Assembly (NCBI GenBank): GCA_963682025.1
Contig: OY821518.1
Coordinates: 9,057,590 to 9,121,589 of the forward strand
Direction of reading: 5' to 3'
DNA from: Cordilura impudica
Taxonomy: Eukaryota > Arthropoda > Insecta > Diptera > Scathophagidae
Length of the DNA stretch: 64,000 nucleotides
The position numbers and the translations under genes are program-made. Under the pieces are notes generated by a model, which was not told the origin of the DNA, ran no database searches, and worked only from the letters and a program-made list of their open reading frames with translations. This document shows, piece by piece, positions 35,309-48,700 of the stretch. Each line of letters begins with the position of its first letter. Positions within the stretch are counted from its first letter, which is position 1.

Positions 35309-35801
35309 AGGTGCTATTACACGATGTGTTTTTTACATATGTACTGTCACTTTTTTTTATCCATATGATATTCCTCATGTCTGTCAAAATTGTCTTTTAC
35401 ATACGATTCATAATTTTTGCTATCACACGTGCATATGCATTTCCGTGTGACATAACCTCTAAATGTAAACAACAGCTGATTTAATTTGTGAATTTACAAA
35501 AATTTATTGTTGAAAAAAAAGTTATATATATTTTAATTGTTAACTAATATTAAACAATTTATTTTTCTTTCAATATTAATCTTTATAATTTGCTCTGTTT
35601 TTCTTTCGCCACAAGCAGTGTTGTATTTTCATATGTTTGTCATGCAAAAATAGAACCTGTTCTAATTGAAATATGTACATGGGACTTTCCTCATGTATTG
35701 TACATAAACAATGTTTCATATGTATCACACGATGTGTACAACTTTTGTTGTGGGAAAATTTGACAGTACATATGTAAAAAACACATCGTGTAATAGCACC
35801 T
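35309..35801. mobile_element. MITE with 41-bp perfect TIRs and TTA target duplication
   Basis: Arms 35309-35349 and 35761-35801 (outer tip AGGTGCTATTACACGATGTG) are perfect reverse complements. TTA flanks both sides (35306-35308, 35802-35804), as in PIF/Harbinger elements. The interior contains no ORF of note. Confidence 0.8.
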
Positions 35802-35826
35802 TTAGTATGTTAATTACGTAAAGGCC

Positions 35827-35940
35827 ACTGGCAACGATCAAATAACATCGGCTATACTTACGCGTTGTCGGCATTGAGTGATGAAAATGAAAAATTTTGA
35901 TATTTTTATTTCACGGCTGATTATTTGATCGTTGCCGGTA
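35827..35940. repeat. Short inverted-repeat element
   Basis: ACTGGCAACGATCAAATAA at the left and TTATTTGATCGTTGCCGGTA at the right are inverted around a ~75-bp centre. Confidence 0.6.
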
Positions 35941-36021
35941 TTGACTGACAGTCAAACTTCATTTGCTTTGGATTTTTCGCGTTGAACACGAGTGAATTAC
36001 TAAATTACTAAACAGCACACG

Positions 36022-36076
36022 TGTCTCGACTAGCTATAATTCATGGCAATGCTCAAATCAATAGCTAGTGGAGACC
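36022..36076. repeat. Small hairpin-forming inverted repeat
   Basis: GTCTCGACTAGCTAT and ATAGCTAGTGGAGAC are inverted with one mismatch around 24 bases. Confidence 0.5.
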
Positions 36077-36099
36077 GCTAATGTTCATGACATGACTAA

Positions 36100-37990
36100 A
36101 AAATCCAACTTTTTGCCATGATAGAAATTTTGCCATAAACCCTGCCATAATTTGAAGTTTCATTCGATTTTGTCTTTTAAGTAAAATCGAAATTATTAAT
36201 TTCATTAATTATATCACAAATATGAGTGTTCTGGAACTACAAAAGTGGAAAGTATAAAAAATCGAATTTGTAACTATTTTAAAGCATTGAGTACAATAAC
36301 GCATTTTTGTTGCTTTTACGCCATCATGTTTCTGTGCCTTGAATTTAGAATTAGAAAATACCACAAATATAGCGAGAGTGTTAAAATGGTACATCTTTCA
36401 GTAAATCCATTTCTAATATCACATTATTAAAATCATAAAAAAAAATTAAATAAATAAAAACAATATAATTTTTAAATTATATTTAGAAAGTGTAAATTTT
36501 TCTATATATCATAATTTGTTTTTCAATACCAAAATATATTTCAAAACCATTATTATTTATTGTTTTAACTAAACACATCTCTTAAATTATATAAAATGGC
36601 TACACTCACTGGAAAACAATATTACTATTTCTTTCAATTCTAGTATTGTGTATATGGTGTTGTCTCCTTTCTGTCAATGGAAAAGTATATTTGAAACAAA
36701 AATAATTAAGAAAAAATGAGAAATCGTGCAAGTCGCGAAGTGGAAGTCAAATGCAAATGGCGGTTGTTATTGTTCGTGGTCGAAAATTTTTACAACACGA
36801 ATTTTTTTTACAAATTTCATCTAGAATAAACAATCTAATTGTAATAAATTTATGCAAATATTAAAATATAGTTTCTTAATTAGCCGCGATTATAGAAATT
36901 TTTATTAAAAGTGTTAAAAATAACAGTAAACATTACTTTTAAAAAGTGGTCTATGAAGAAAAAGAAGGAAATTTGTCGTCAATCATATTTTTTTCTGGCC
37001 CCTTGCTACTAATACAACAACAAAAAGTGAAGAAAAAAAGTTGATACTTCGTATAGTTCGTTTCTACGCCTGTGAATAAATTTTTTTCTTTGGTCGAGCT
37101 ACTTGATCTCCAAGAAAAAGCTATCTGTGTTGTATATTAGTTACCATTAAAAAAAATTATTTTCAAAACTGAAATATGATTAAAAAACGGGCCTTGCACT
37201 CATGTGAATTGCGAGAAATATGTGAAACATTAAAAAAAGAAAAATATGAGAGTGAATTAAGATAAAATGTTTCGTTAATTGACCGATTGAATAAAAAAAA
37301 AAAAAGTAAAGAAATCAAGCAACTAAAGAATGGTGCGAAATTCCACTTATTAAATAGTCACTACAGTGTTTTGACAATTTGTTGAAGTAATAAATAAAAG
37401 TCGTGAGAGAAAATAAAAATAAAAGAAAAACTACTACAACTACTTAAGAAACTCCCCAAACAAAAAGTACGTAACGTAATAAAAAAAAAAGAATATCTTC
37501 GAAAATGCAGCTCTGCAGTGACAAGTGTGGCATATCTAGCGGTAATGTGATGGATACCTTTGGATCGTTTAAAACATAATTTTAATGAAATGTTTAAAAA
37601 TAAGTAAAAGAAGTAGAAGAAAACTGAAAAAATATAACAAAAATCACAAATTGAGAGTTGCCATAAATAAAAGATATAAAGAATAGAAGAGGAAAAATAC
37701 ATGTCTGGAGCAAACAATAAAATATATTAAAAAAAAATTAAAACAAATCATTCTTTAATAACTTGAATCATCATTTAATTTACATCAACCATCATCAAGT
37801 GCATCACTAACTTCTATAGAAAGATGAAAAACAAATGCAAGTTTGTTTAATGTATGAATATCATTGCGCTTTTTGTGCTAATATAAGAATTAGTATATGT
37901 TTGCTAAATTCTTATATTAATTAAAATAAACTACGAGTCAATAGAAAATAACCAGCTCCCCGTCAAGTGTGATTGTCGTCGTGTGATGAT
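36100..37990 (+). other. Probable promoter and 5' UTR region of Ncoa6
   Basis: Lies between the MITE cluster and the Ncoa6 ATG. It includes CAAATGGCGG near 36756 and long A-rich tracts, typical of a fly leader. The transcription start cannot be placed. ORFs here on the minus strand look spurious. Confidence 0.35.
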
Positions 37991-40900
37991 ATGCAACTTA
38001 AACAGGTGAGTTATGAAGTTAAATACTTAATATAAAGTAGGCAAAATTACGGCTAACGTGAATGTTTCATATTTGTGAATTCATAACGGATTTTAAATAT
38101 TTTCAAACTTCTTTTATTATATAGTGACAGTGCTGTCATGTCATAATAACATAAGCAAATCTCAATAACAACTTTCAGCTTTTAAGTTAATTTTAAAGAA
38201 TGAAACAAATTGGGGTTTTCATGATGTATCTTGCAAATGTGCAAGTAAATAATATTTTAAGGTTTGCAAAACTTTGAGAGTTTCAAAAGTTCGAACATTT
38301 AAATACTTATGCCTTAATATTGTAATGTAATTTTTAATTATTTTCTTAGATAGAAAAAATAAATTGAAGAAATAAATTTTTTAAGAATTAGTGCAAATAC
38401 ATTTCTCGAATATTGGCATCTCTAATATATCTACTTAAAATTTCACTCGTTACTCGTTAATTTAATTGCTATTTTCTTTATATTATTTTCTTTTACCGAT
38501 AACGAGTGCCCCAAAATGGCGGCCAATTACTAAATATTATTTTGATAATAAACAAAATATAAAAAAATGTAAACTAATTAAATAAACTAGAACTTTCTGC
38601 TATTGAGAATTATTTTGTTAAATTTATATATTTATGGTATTGTAGTTAGTTGTAGTTTTCCATTAGCATTTCCAGTATAGCATAGTAATTATACATACAT
38701 ACATATATTGTACTCTATCTATCATTCACAAATTATGCATTTTGTGATGTACTGGAATGTTAAATGTATTTAAAAATTGTAAATCGAGAAGTGTCAACTA
38801 AAAAAATATTTTAGTTTTTTTTTGGTAAAAAAAAGTAAAATTGGAAAGTAAAATTAGAAACAAAAAACAATAAATGTATTTAATGAGAAAAAAATTGCTT
38901 AAGTAATAAGATAATTACATTTTTTTTACTCGTTATTTAATTAAAGTGCTGCCACAATTTTGGTAATGCCATATGTTTTATAAAGAGAATTGTGGGAATT
39001 AGATATTAGCCCGAAAAATTTACGTAAAATTACCCCAACAAATAGAAATTGCAAATTGAAGTAAGATAGGTTAACTATTAACAAACATTTACATAAAAGA
39101 TGATGATTACCATCCAATAAAAAAAATGCCATCTAAAATTTGTATAAATATGCCACCAAAAGTATTTCTGTTTACGTCAATAAATCTACATTCTTAAAAT
39201 TAAAAAGTAAAATGTAAATACATCGAATTAAAATTTTTGTTAACTCTTCACATTCATTTCGGACCACCTACAAAATATGCTAAATTACCTAAGGATTTCT
39301 TATGTAATTAATCTTTAAAAATTTAATATTTACAGCAAGTACTTTTTAACTGAAAAATTAGTTACCAAAACTATAATATTATTATTTGAGGATATTTTCT
39401 TATTTGTAACTCAAAACATATATTTAAAAATAAATAAAAATTGAATTTGTTAATTTACTTACGGCGTTACTATTAAATAAATAATTTTATAGCAGATTGA
39501 ACCGTGTATGCGGATAACAGTGCAAATCCCTAAGGATGCGGCGCAAAGGCTTCGCCAGTTGGCAACCGAGGGCAATCCAACTTTGCGCGCCCTTGGTATT
39601 CGCTCCGTACAATTAGAAGGGGATTCTGTGATTTCACTTAATGTTGGTGGTCAACAAATTGATGTTAAAATATCAGGTAATGTGACTTTTAATAGGGAAG
39701 ATAAATCTGTTTTAACGGTAAAATAATTTTATTTTTGAAAGATATATCATCAATTGTGGGCAATGAGGCGTCCGGAACGCCTATCAGTGATGTTGTTGGC
39801 AGCGTTGTTCCTAGTGGCGGAAGCAATGCGGGACCAATTAGTGATTTATCCCAATTACTCAATGTGGCGGGTAACATTGCTGGAACCAGTTCTAGTAGTA
39901 GTGCATTTGTTCAATTGCCCCAAAATCAGTTACAACAACAATCATCTGCACTGGTACAGCAGCAACAACAACAGCAACGAGGGAATGTGCCACCAAATAT
40001 TAATTTTGGTACAAATGTTTGCGGTATTGGTGGTGTTATGGAACCGACAACATTGTCGCTCCAACAACAACAATTGTTACAACAACGTCGTAACGTGATG
40101 CTTGGTGGTCCGAGCACTAGTAATGCAGCTATTAAGCAGCAGCAACAACAAACAACATTTAATACCGTTCTTGGGTCACAACAACAACAACAGCATCAAA
40201 CTGTATTCAAGTCACCGAATACAGTTTGCCCCATGGATGGAAAAGTACCTGTACCACCATTGCCTGTTGGAACAGGAAATTCCAGAGAATTTCCATTCGA
40301 AAGTATGCGACAAGCTCGTGTTTTGCAAGGTCGTGATAACGCTTTAAATACAGTTGTTGCAGCTGTATCTACACCAGGTGGAATACCTTTAGCAGCTGGG
40401 AAGCCAACAGTGTCTGCAGCTCCAGGAGGCAATGGCGGCATACAGCAGCAGCTTATGGGTGTTCTAGGGCCTCCGCCTAATGTTGCGTTAAAAGTGATAA
40501 AAAATCCACAAAGTGGAGAACTGATTACAACAACCGTATCAGCCGCCCCTGGTAAATCTCAATTTTTACAACCACCTCCTCCACCATATCCCGGTGTTTG
40601 CACAGTTAATTCTCCCGCCTCCAAAAATTCTCCGTCATCAGCTAAACCTATTCCAAGCTATTTGCAATCACGGGTCGTGCAGCCATCAATGCCAACGGCT
40701 TCCCCAGCGGGATCATCCGGTGGTGGTAGCTGTAATAGCAACAATATTGCAATGTCATCGCCTCTGTTAGTGAATTTATTGCAAAATGATAGCAATTCAA
40801 TATCATCGCAAATTGGAAATCAAATGAAATCATCGTCTATAACATCTCCACAACTACAGCAGCACCAGCATCAACAGCAGACGTTAATGCACCAACAGCA

Positions 40901-42668
40901 GCAACATTCACCTATGATGGCGGCGATGAGCCCTCAGCAACATATAATGAATTCACCATTGAGAACAACAACGCCGGGTGGAAGTGAATTCATGATGCAG
41001 CAGCAACCGCATCATTCACAGGTGCAGCAACAAATTGTTTCGGCACCTGGCACCCCAGACAATGTTTTAAGTGTGCCTTCTTCACCAACTGCGACCACTG
41101 CCATGCGTTCTATGCAAGGCCCGCAACAAATTATGTTGAGTCCCAGCAATAGTAACCTTTATGCTCAGCAGCAACAACAACGTTTTCAACAGCAGCAACA
41201 ACAGCAACAACAACAACAAATTTCACCTCAGCAGGCGGCTCTAATACGCCAACAGCAACTGCAACGCCAACAGCAGTTACAGGCAACTAATAATAATATG
41301 CAAAATCAGCAACGTTTCTTGCCGCAACAGCAGCAACAAATGCTGCATCAAACAATGGTAGTCAACACAATGTTATCAACTCAGCAGCAACAACAACAAC
41401 AACAACAACAGCAGCAGCAACAACAAATACGGCAAGTTAGAGTTGGGAATGCGGCAGGGATGGGCTTAAATCATCAAACTCCGCCATTGCCAATACAACA
41501 GCAGCAGTTGCAACAACACCAACGTCTTATTGGCATGTCAACAGGCCAACAGCAAATGCAACAACAACAACAGCAACAGCAATATATGTCTGGTAATTCT
41601 GGAAATATGTCACCAGCAGCCGCCCACTCACCCGCCTCCAGCCACCATTCAATGCATAGCCCTCACATGTCAACGCAACATTCACATCAACAACAACAAT
41701 TGCTATCACCTTCAACCACACCGGCGCAGTCTCCCCTCGCTGCATCACATCTTACACATCAATTGTTACCACCACCTTCACCCTCAACTGGTGGTCTGCC
41801 GCATAGTGCAAATGCGGCTTCTTCTTCTCACATAGTACCTTCTTCACCTTTAACTTTAAGTGTGGATCTACCACCACCAGATTACAATCAAGCGGCTGCC
41901 TCGTCGAGATGGCCTTCGGCGCTTAATAAACCGATGGATTCAGCAACAAAGTCAAGTTTTCAAGAGTTTACACGGTATCAGATGCAATACAATTTGCAAC
42001 AACAACAAACACAACAACAACAGCAACAAATTATTTCAGAAATTGCGAACTCTTTGCCTGGTGCTTCACCCAGCAGCCAAACAAATGCAACTGCTGGTGG
42101 TCACATGAATCCTTCTCCCATAATAGGACAGTCTAGCTTAAACTCGGTTCATGGGGTTGGCGTTGGTGGTGGTGGTGGTGGTGGTGGTAGTGGTGGTAGT
42201 GGTAGTGGTGGTGTTGGTGTTGGTGACACATCGCTAGATACCCAAACGGTCGTCGATGATTTAGCGGATCCTTTGATAACATTATCGGATCTAGATGCTT
42301 TAACAACAAATGATTTGGATGCTCTGCTGCCTACATTAAGCTGTGATATTGATTCGTCCTTAAGTCTGGATGATAAAAATGAATTGGAATCTTTGTTACA
42401 AGATGCAAAAGATCTTGATCTGGACCTAATCGAAGGTATGGACATCGATGAGACTGCGGCGGCAGCAACATCATTACTAGCTGGTGATGAACAAATGCCA
42501 CCTAATGTGACATTAACAATGGAACAGATGCAACAACAACAACAAGTTCAGCAGCAGTCACCCCCTCAACAACAAATTTTGCAGCAACAATTAATCCAGC
42601 AGCAACAACAAAGGCAACTGCAAATGCCTCAAAGTAATTTAATGCAGCAACAACAGCAGCAGCAGCAA

Positions 42669-42700
<32 letters not shown>

Positions 42701-45700
42701 ACAGCAACTGTCTCAAAAAATATTACAGCAACGTTTGCAACAACAACAACAACAACATCACCAACAACAAAATCAACAACAACGGTTTCTTATGAATTCA
42801 ACACAACAACCGCAACAACAATTTTCAATGCAACAACAACAACAACAACAACAACAGCAGCAGCAACAACAACAACATTTATCTAACGCTTCTACTTTAT
42901 CTACTACTCCCGCTTCTAGCTCTGGCAACTCTCAAACGGCACCCCCTTCGCAACAAAAACAATTTCTCATTAATCCACTAACAGGAGAATTAGAACTCAG
43001 TCCTTGCGATGAGAGTGAAACCGAGACAGAACAAGATATACTACCCAACTCCGCTATGAATAACAACTCCATCGTCTCGAATACCACCGCCTCATCCCAG
43101 GGTAGTACTACTTATACTCCTAATAATAGCACAAATAGCATTTATGACCTGTTACCCAACTCCTCTTCGCATTTCTCCGAAGATTCCAATTCAAACTCCT
43201 GTAGCACTGCCATGTCTAAGCTTTCGGCAGCGGACCATAACAATGGTGGCTCGTTAACACCTCAGCTAATGGGCGCTGGCTCAGATACAGAAAGATCTCG
43301 CGATTCTCAGATTTCAAACAAGTCACAGAAGAATAGAAAATCAAAGGCACATAGTACCGCAGGAATCGCCACGGGTACAGTGTGCAATAAACCTGGTGAT
43401 ATGGGCTCACCAAGATCTGCCTCATCCTCACCTTCAGTGCAAGCTATGTTACAAGGCGGTAATTCGAGTATTAAAAAGTCAAAAACAAATTTGTTAAGGG
43501 AAAAGTTACAGCAGGGTGTTAGAGAAAAGAAAAATAAGGAGGCTGCCAATACGGGAGGGTTAGCAAAACCAAAACGGGAAAGGGCCAAGGCGGGCAGTAA
43601 AACAAAAGCCGCTTTAACAGCAGCTACGACCTCAGCAAATACCCAAACACAGAATAAAGTAAACAGTGCAATAACCAGCCATTTAATAAATGTTTCCTCA
43701 TCGAACTCTGCAGCAACAAGTGCAAATGCTTTTTTAAATATGGAAAATATTGCCTCATCCCCATTATCTTCTTCTGTGGCTCCAAATGCAGCATCATCAA
43801 ATGTAGCTGTTACTGAAAAAATCAAATTACGCTTGAAATTGGAAAAATTGGAACCAATATCGACAGCCTATAAAGTGGATGTGACATTTGGCTCAGATAA
43901 TACACATCAACAACAACAACAGCAATCTCAGTTAAATGCTCAACTTTTAGCCAGCAATGTTATGCAACAGCAGCAACAAACTCATTCACAACAGACAACT
44001 CCCACGCAATATCAACAACATATAAATTTTAGTACACAACCACAACAGCAACAACAACAGCAACAACACACAATACAAATGCAGCAACAACAGCAATCAC
44101 TGCAGCAGCCTCAGAACACAAACCCGCCACAATATCAACAGGAGAATATTTTTCCTCAACCTTCATCCGGGGTATCAACAATAACAACAACAACAGCAGC
44201 AGGAAATTCTTCACCAGCAACTGATGAGCCTAGAGTTCCTCCTTTACACATAAGCTTACGAGGAGGAAAAAATTCCATCGTTATAAAAAATTCAAGAAAA
44301 GAACGTAAGAAACAACAAAATGTTCATAACAATGCGAATACAAACGATACAAATCTCCCTCGAACTGAAAGTGAATCAATGGACAACAAACCGAAATCAC
44401 ACCTAAAAAGATCACACATTATAAAAGATAATTCGAATGCAGGTGATGCTACAGCACCAGCAACTGAAGAACAAACCCACACAGAAGCCAAACAATCAAA
44501 ACTTTTGTTAAGTGCTACAAAAATAGCGACACCACAACTGAATGGTGTACCACAATCTAATTCCACAACAACTGCTGACAATAAGCCACCAGCTGGAGTA
44601 GCAGGCAGTACTACCACCTCATTATTATCGGGCAAAAATGGTCTTACCATAAGTGCTACAGTTCACAATGCCACGGAGGCCAATAAGTCGCAAAGTTTGA
44701 TGGATACACAAAGTTTAGGATCCAACAACTTGGGAACTGTTACACACTTACCACCCCAGCAGCTGCTGCAACCATCTACACAACAGCAATTAGCCAAAAT
44801 TACATCACTCCCGAACAGCATAACTCTTAGTACCATAACAAACCCTAATACGGGGACTGGCGGCACAGGACTAGTTGGAAATTCGAGTAATTTACAATTG
44901 AAACACAATTTGAAGACAACTGCTACAATAACGCCAATTCAAGGAAAGCCGCTAACAAAAAACCATAAACCACCGTCGTATATAACGGCGGTACAACAAT
45001 TACAATTACAAAAACAGCAGCAACAACAGTTAGCAGCCTTGGCCGAGAAGCAAACCCAACAACAGATGATTGAAGCAGCCGTAACAATGCTACCGAGTGC
45101 TACGACACTTAAAAGAGTAGAGATAACCAAGGTGGAGCGTAAAGATGCTATGGGTAAGGTGGAACATGTACTGGTGAAATCTAACGAACCCGTACTTACG
45201 TCCACGAATACGACCACAGCAATCATACAACAAGGAACAACAATAAAAGCTACTCAAGTTCTTACGGCCGTTACCACAACTACAGCGAACACAATTACAT
45301 CTTCGGCAGTTACACCAAATGCTAAAACTAATTTAAATACAGATAATTCGATCGCCAAAACTGATAATCATAGTATTACGAAAACCTCAGTCACATCTAC
45401 ATCCACAGCCACGGCACCAGCCACAACTTCAAGTGCTACTACTACAACCTTAAACTATAGTCAATCGTCGCTGGTGACTACCTTACGTAATTCTCCCGCT
45501 AGTACGGGTGGAGGTACACCAGCTCATACGAATAGTGGTGGTGGCGAAGATAGTGGTATAGAATCCATGGATGCTTTATCAGAAAAATCACCACACCAAT
45601 TAACCTCATGTAGTCCACAGTCGCTGCAGCCACAAATAGCTTCGGACAAACCGCCAAAACAACTTTTAGCTAAAACTTCCTCTAGAGCAGTTGAATTACC

Positions 45701-48700
45701 AAAGACAAATGACGAAACATCTACACAATTATCAATAGCTGCTGATGAAATTGAAAAAGCTTTAGCCAAAATGGAAGGTTTTCCTGATGATGATAATCTT
45801 CTAGTAGCCGACACATTAAAACAAGATGTTGAAAAACCTAAAGAACAACAAACACTAAATGGAGGAGATCACACTCTATTATTTGATAGCGATCACATTA
45901 AACAGAATGATGTTTATAATCGTACACATCACAATCATCACAACCACCATCATCATCATCATCATCATCATCACCACAATGCGGAAGATGATGATGACGA
46001 CGATGAAGATGATCTAATAAAAAACTTAACGGCTAGTATAATAGAAGAACACGAGGCGGGAGAAAAAGCAGCGAAAGAGAAATTGGAAAAGGAACGTAGA
46101 GAAAAGGAAAAGGAAAAATTAAAGATTGACGAGCAAGAAAAGCAGTCCAAACATCAGCAACAACAAGAAGATTTTGAGGAAAAAATTACCAACACAACAA
46201 CGATTAGAAAAAAGGAAGATTCTATTAAAATCGAAATCAGTTTCAATAACAACAATGATAAAGAAAAGAAAGATGAAGAAGAAGTGACAGATTTAGACAT
46301 TTTAGAGAAAAAAGATTTGAAATTGGGGGGAACCCTAAGTACTGAACCTGATGAATTGAAATCAGAACAATCATTAAGTCTTACATCCATATCCATAGAA
46401 ATACCACAACACAGTGACATTGATTCTCCACGTATTAGAACGAGAGCTAGTAGTCGTCTGGGTAGTCCAATGGATGTAGTAAAATCGAGCCCTTCGTTAG
46501 ATTCCTCATTAAACAAACATGTTATTGCCACAAGATCTTCAAGTAATTCTCATGAACGTATCAGTCTTAGTCCAAGCTCATCAACAGCGACTAACCAGCC
46601 ACAACAAAATCATCATAATAATAAGCGTAAACGTCAAGAATCCGAAAGTAGCAATGCTGGTAGTGAGTCAGATGCGAAACGAGCCTGTAGTGGTAGTATA
46701 AGTGGCAGCAGTGCTGTTACAATCAATAGTGAGTCTTTAGTTAGTAGTGGTGTTATTGGTGGAAATAAGAAATCGGATGATGTGGTTACTAAGAATATAA
46801 CAACGGTTACTAAAAAAATTGAAGAATCCTCCGATTCAGATGAACCTTTAATTGAGGTGGCTGGAAAAGTACGTAATTCTAAAGCAGCAGCTGCTGGCAG
46901 CATTGAAACACCAACAATAACAAATAATACTTCAATATCGGCTACGAATACAACGAGCTCTGTAGAAAATACAGCAGAAAAAGTTACTCGAAATCGTTCA
47001 CATCATCAACAAAATAGTAAGTACAATATTAATTACTAATGTCTACATTAAAACAAAAACAAAACTAGTCATCCATATGAAAAAAAATTTAATTATTTAC
47101 TGAAAATTTGATATTTTGTCATAAGTTTTATTTTAGGGTTAACTTGTAACATTTTAGATTAAAAGTGTGTCACTTACTGTTCAGAAATAGCTGAATAGGT
47201 ATTAACATCAGGAAAAGTAATATTTTTCATAAAGATTGGATGCAAAAAGTTATTTTTTGATATATATTTTTATACCCTCCACACCTCAGTGCCAGAGGGT
47301 ATATATAGGTTTTTCATTCCGTTTGTAACGCATCGAAATAAATTCCGAGACCCTAAAACCATATATTTTCTTGATCATTACAACAAGGGAAGTTGATATA
47401 ACGATGACTGTTCGTCTGTTCGTCTATAGAAATCACGATCACGCCGTCAATATCTAAGCTAGATCGTTCGTTTTTGTATAAAATCGTTTATTAACATCCC
47501 AAAGGAGTTGCTATTTAAAATCGTCAAAATCCCACATATTTTTTTTATCGTTAAAATTAAAGATTAAATATTAAAAATTAATAAAAATTAAAAATAAAAA
47601 AATAAAAATAATTTAAAAAAATCAACTTATTTTTGGCAAAAAATTTCCAGATATTAATATTTAAAAAGATCAAATTTTAAAATATTTTTATATCTGAATT
47701 AGCTAGTAATTTTTAATTTTGAATTTTTGATTTTTCAATTTTTAATTTTTAATTTTTACTTTTTAATTTATAATTTTTAATTTTTACCTTTTACCTTTTA
47801 ATTTTAATTTTTAATCTTAATTTGCAATTTTCATTTTCCATTTTTCTATTTTCATTTTTCAGATTTCATTTTCCATTTTTATTTTTCAATTTATATTTTC
47901 CATTTTTCAATTTTAATTTTTCATTTTTCATTTTTAATTTTTACTATTTAATTTTTCATTTTTCACTTTTCATGTTTCCTTTTTAAGTTTTAATTTTTCA
48001 TTTTCCATTTTTAATTTTTCATATTTTATTTTTAAATTTTTCATTTTTCATTTTCCATTTTAAATTTTTATTTTCCATTTTCATTTTTCAATTTTAAGTT
48101 TTCATTTTCCATTTTTCAATTTTTTTTTTCCATTTTTCAGTTTTCATATTTCATTTTTAATTTTTCATTTTTACTTTTTATTTTTCACTTTTAGTTTTTC
48201 ATTTTCCATTTTTCATATTTCATTTTCCATTTTTCACTATTCATTTTTCATTTTCCGTTTTTCATTTTTCTCTTTTCATTTTCTCCATTTTTCATTTTTA
48301 ATTTTTCACTTTTCATTTTTCTTGTTTCGTTTTTAATTTTTCATTTTTCAATTTTAATTTTTCATTTTCCATTTTTCACTTTTCATTTTCATGATTCGTT
48401 TTTAATTTTTCGTTTTTCAATTTTCATTTTTCATTTTTCAGTTCATATTCCATTTTCAATTTTTCGTTTTTCAATTTTCATTTTTTATTTTTCATTTTCC
48501 ATTTTTCAGTTTTCATATTCCATTTTTAATTTTTCATTTTCAATTTCTCATATTCCATCTTCCATTTTCATTTTTCACTTTTTCATGATTCGTGTTAAAT
48601 TTTTCGTTTTTCAATTTTCAATTTTCATTTTCCATTTTTAATTTTTCAGTTTCATATTCCATATTCCATTTTCAATTTTTAAATTTTCATTTTCCATTTC

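Noticed and set aside
39508..39726. Separate 72-residue gene at the start of Ncoa6
   Set aside because: Its conserved part is the NCOA6 N-terminal domain; the last 16 residues are intron read-through past the GTAATG donor at 39677.
40196..46903. Many minus-strand and alternate-frame ORFs of 60-172 residues within Ncoa6
   Set aside because: They are shadows of CAA/CAG, ACA and GGT codon repeats in a long coding exon.
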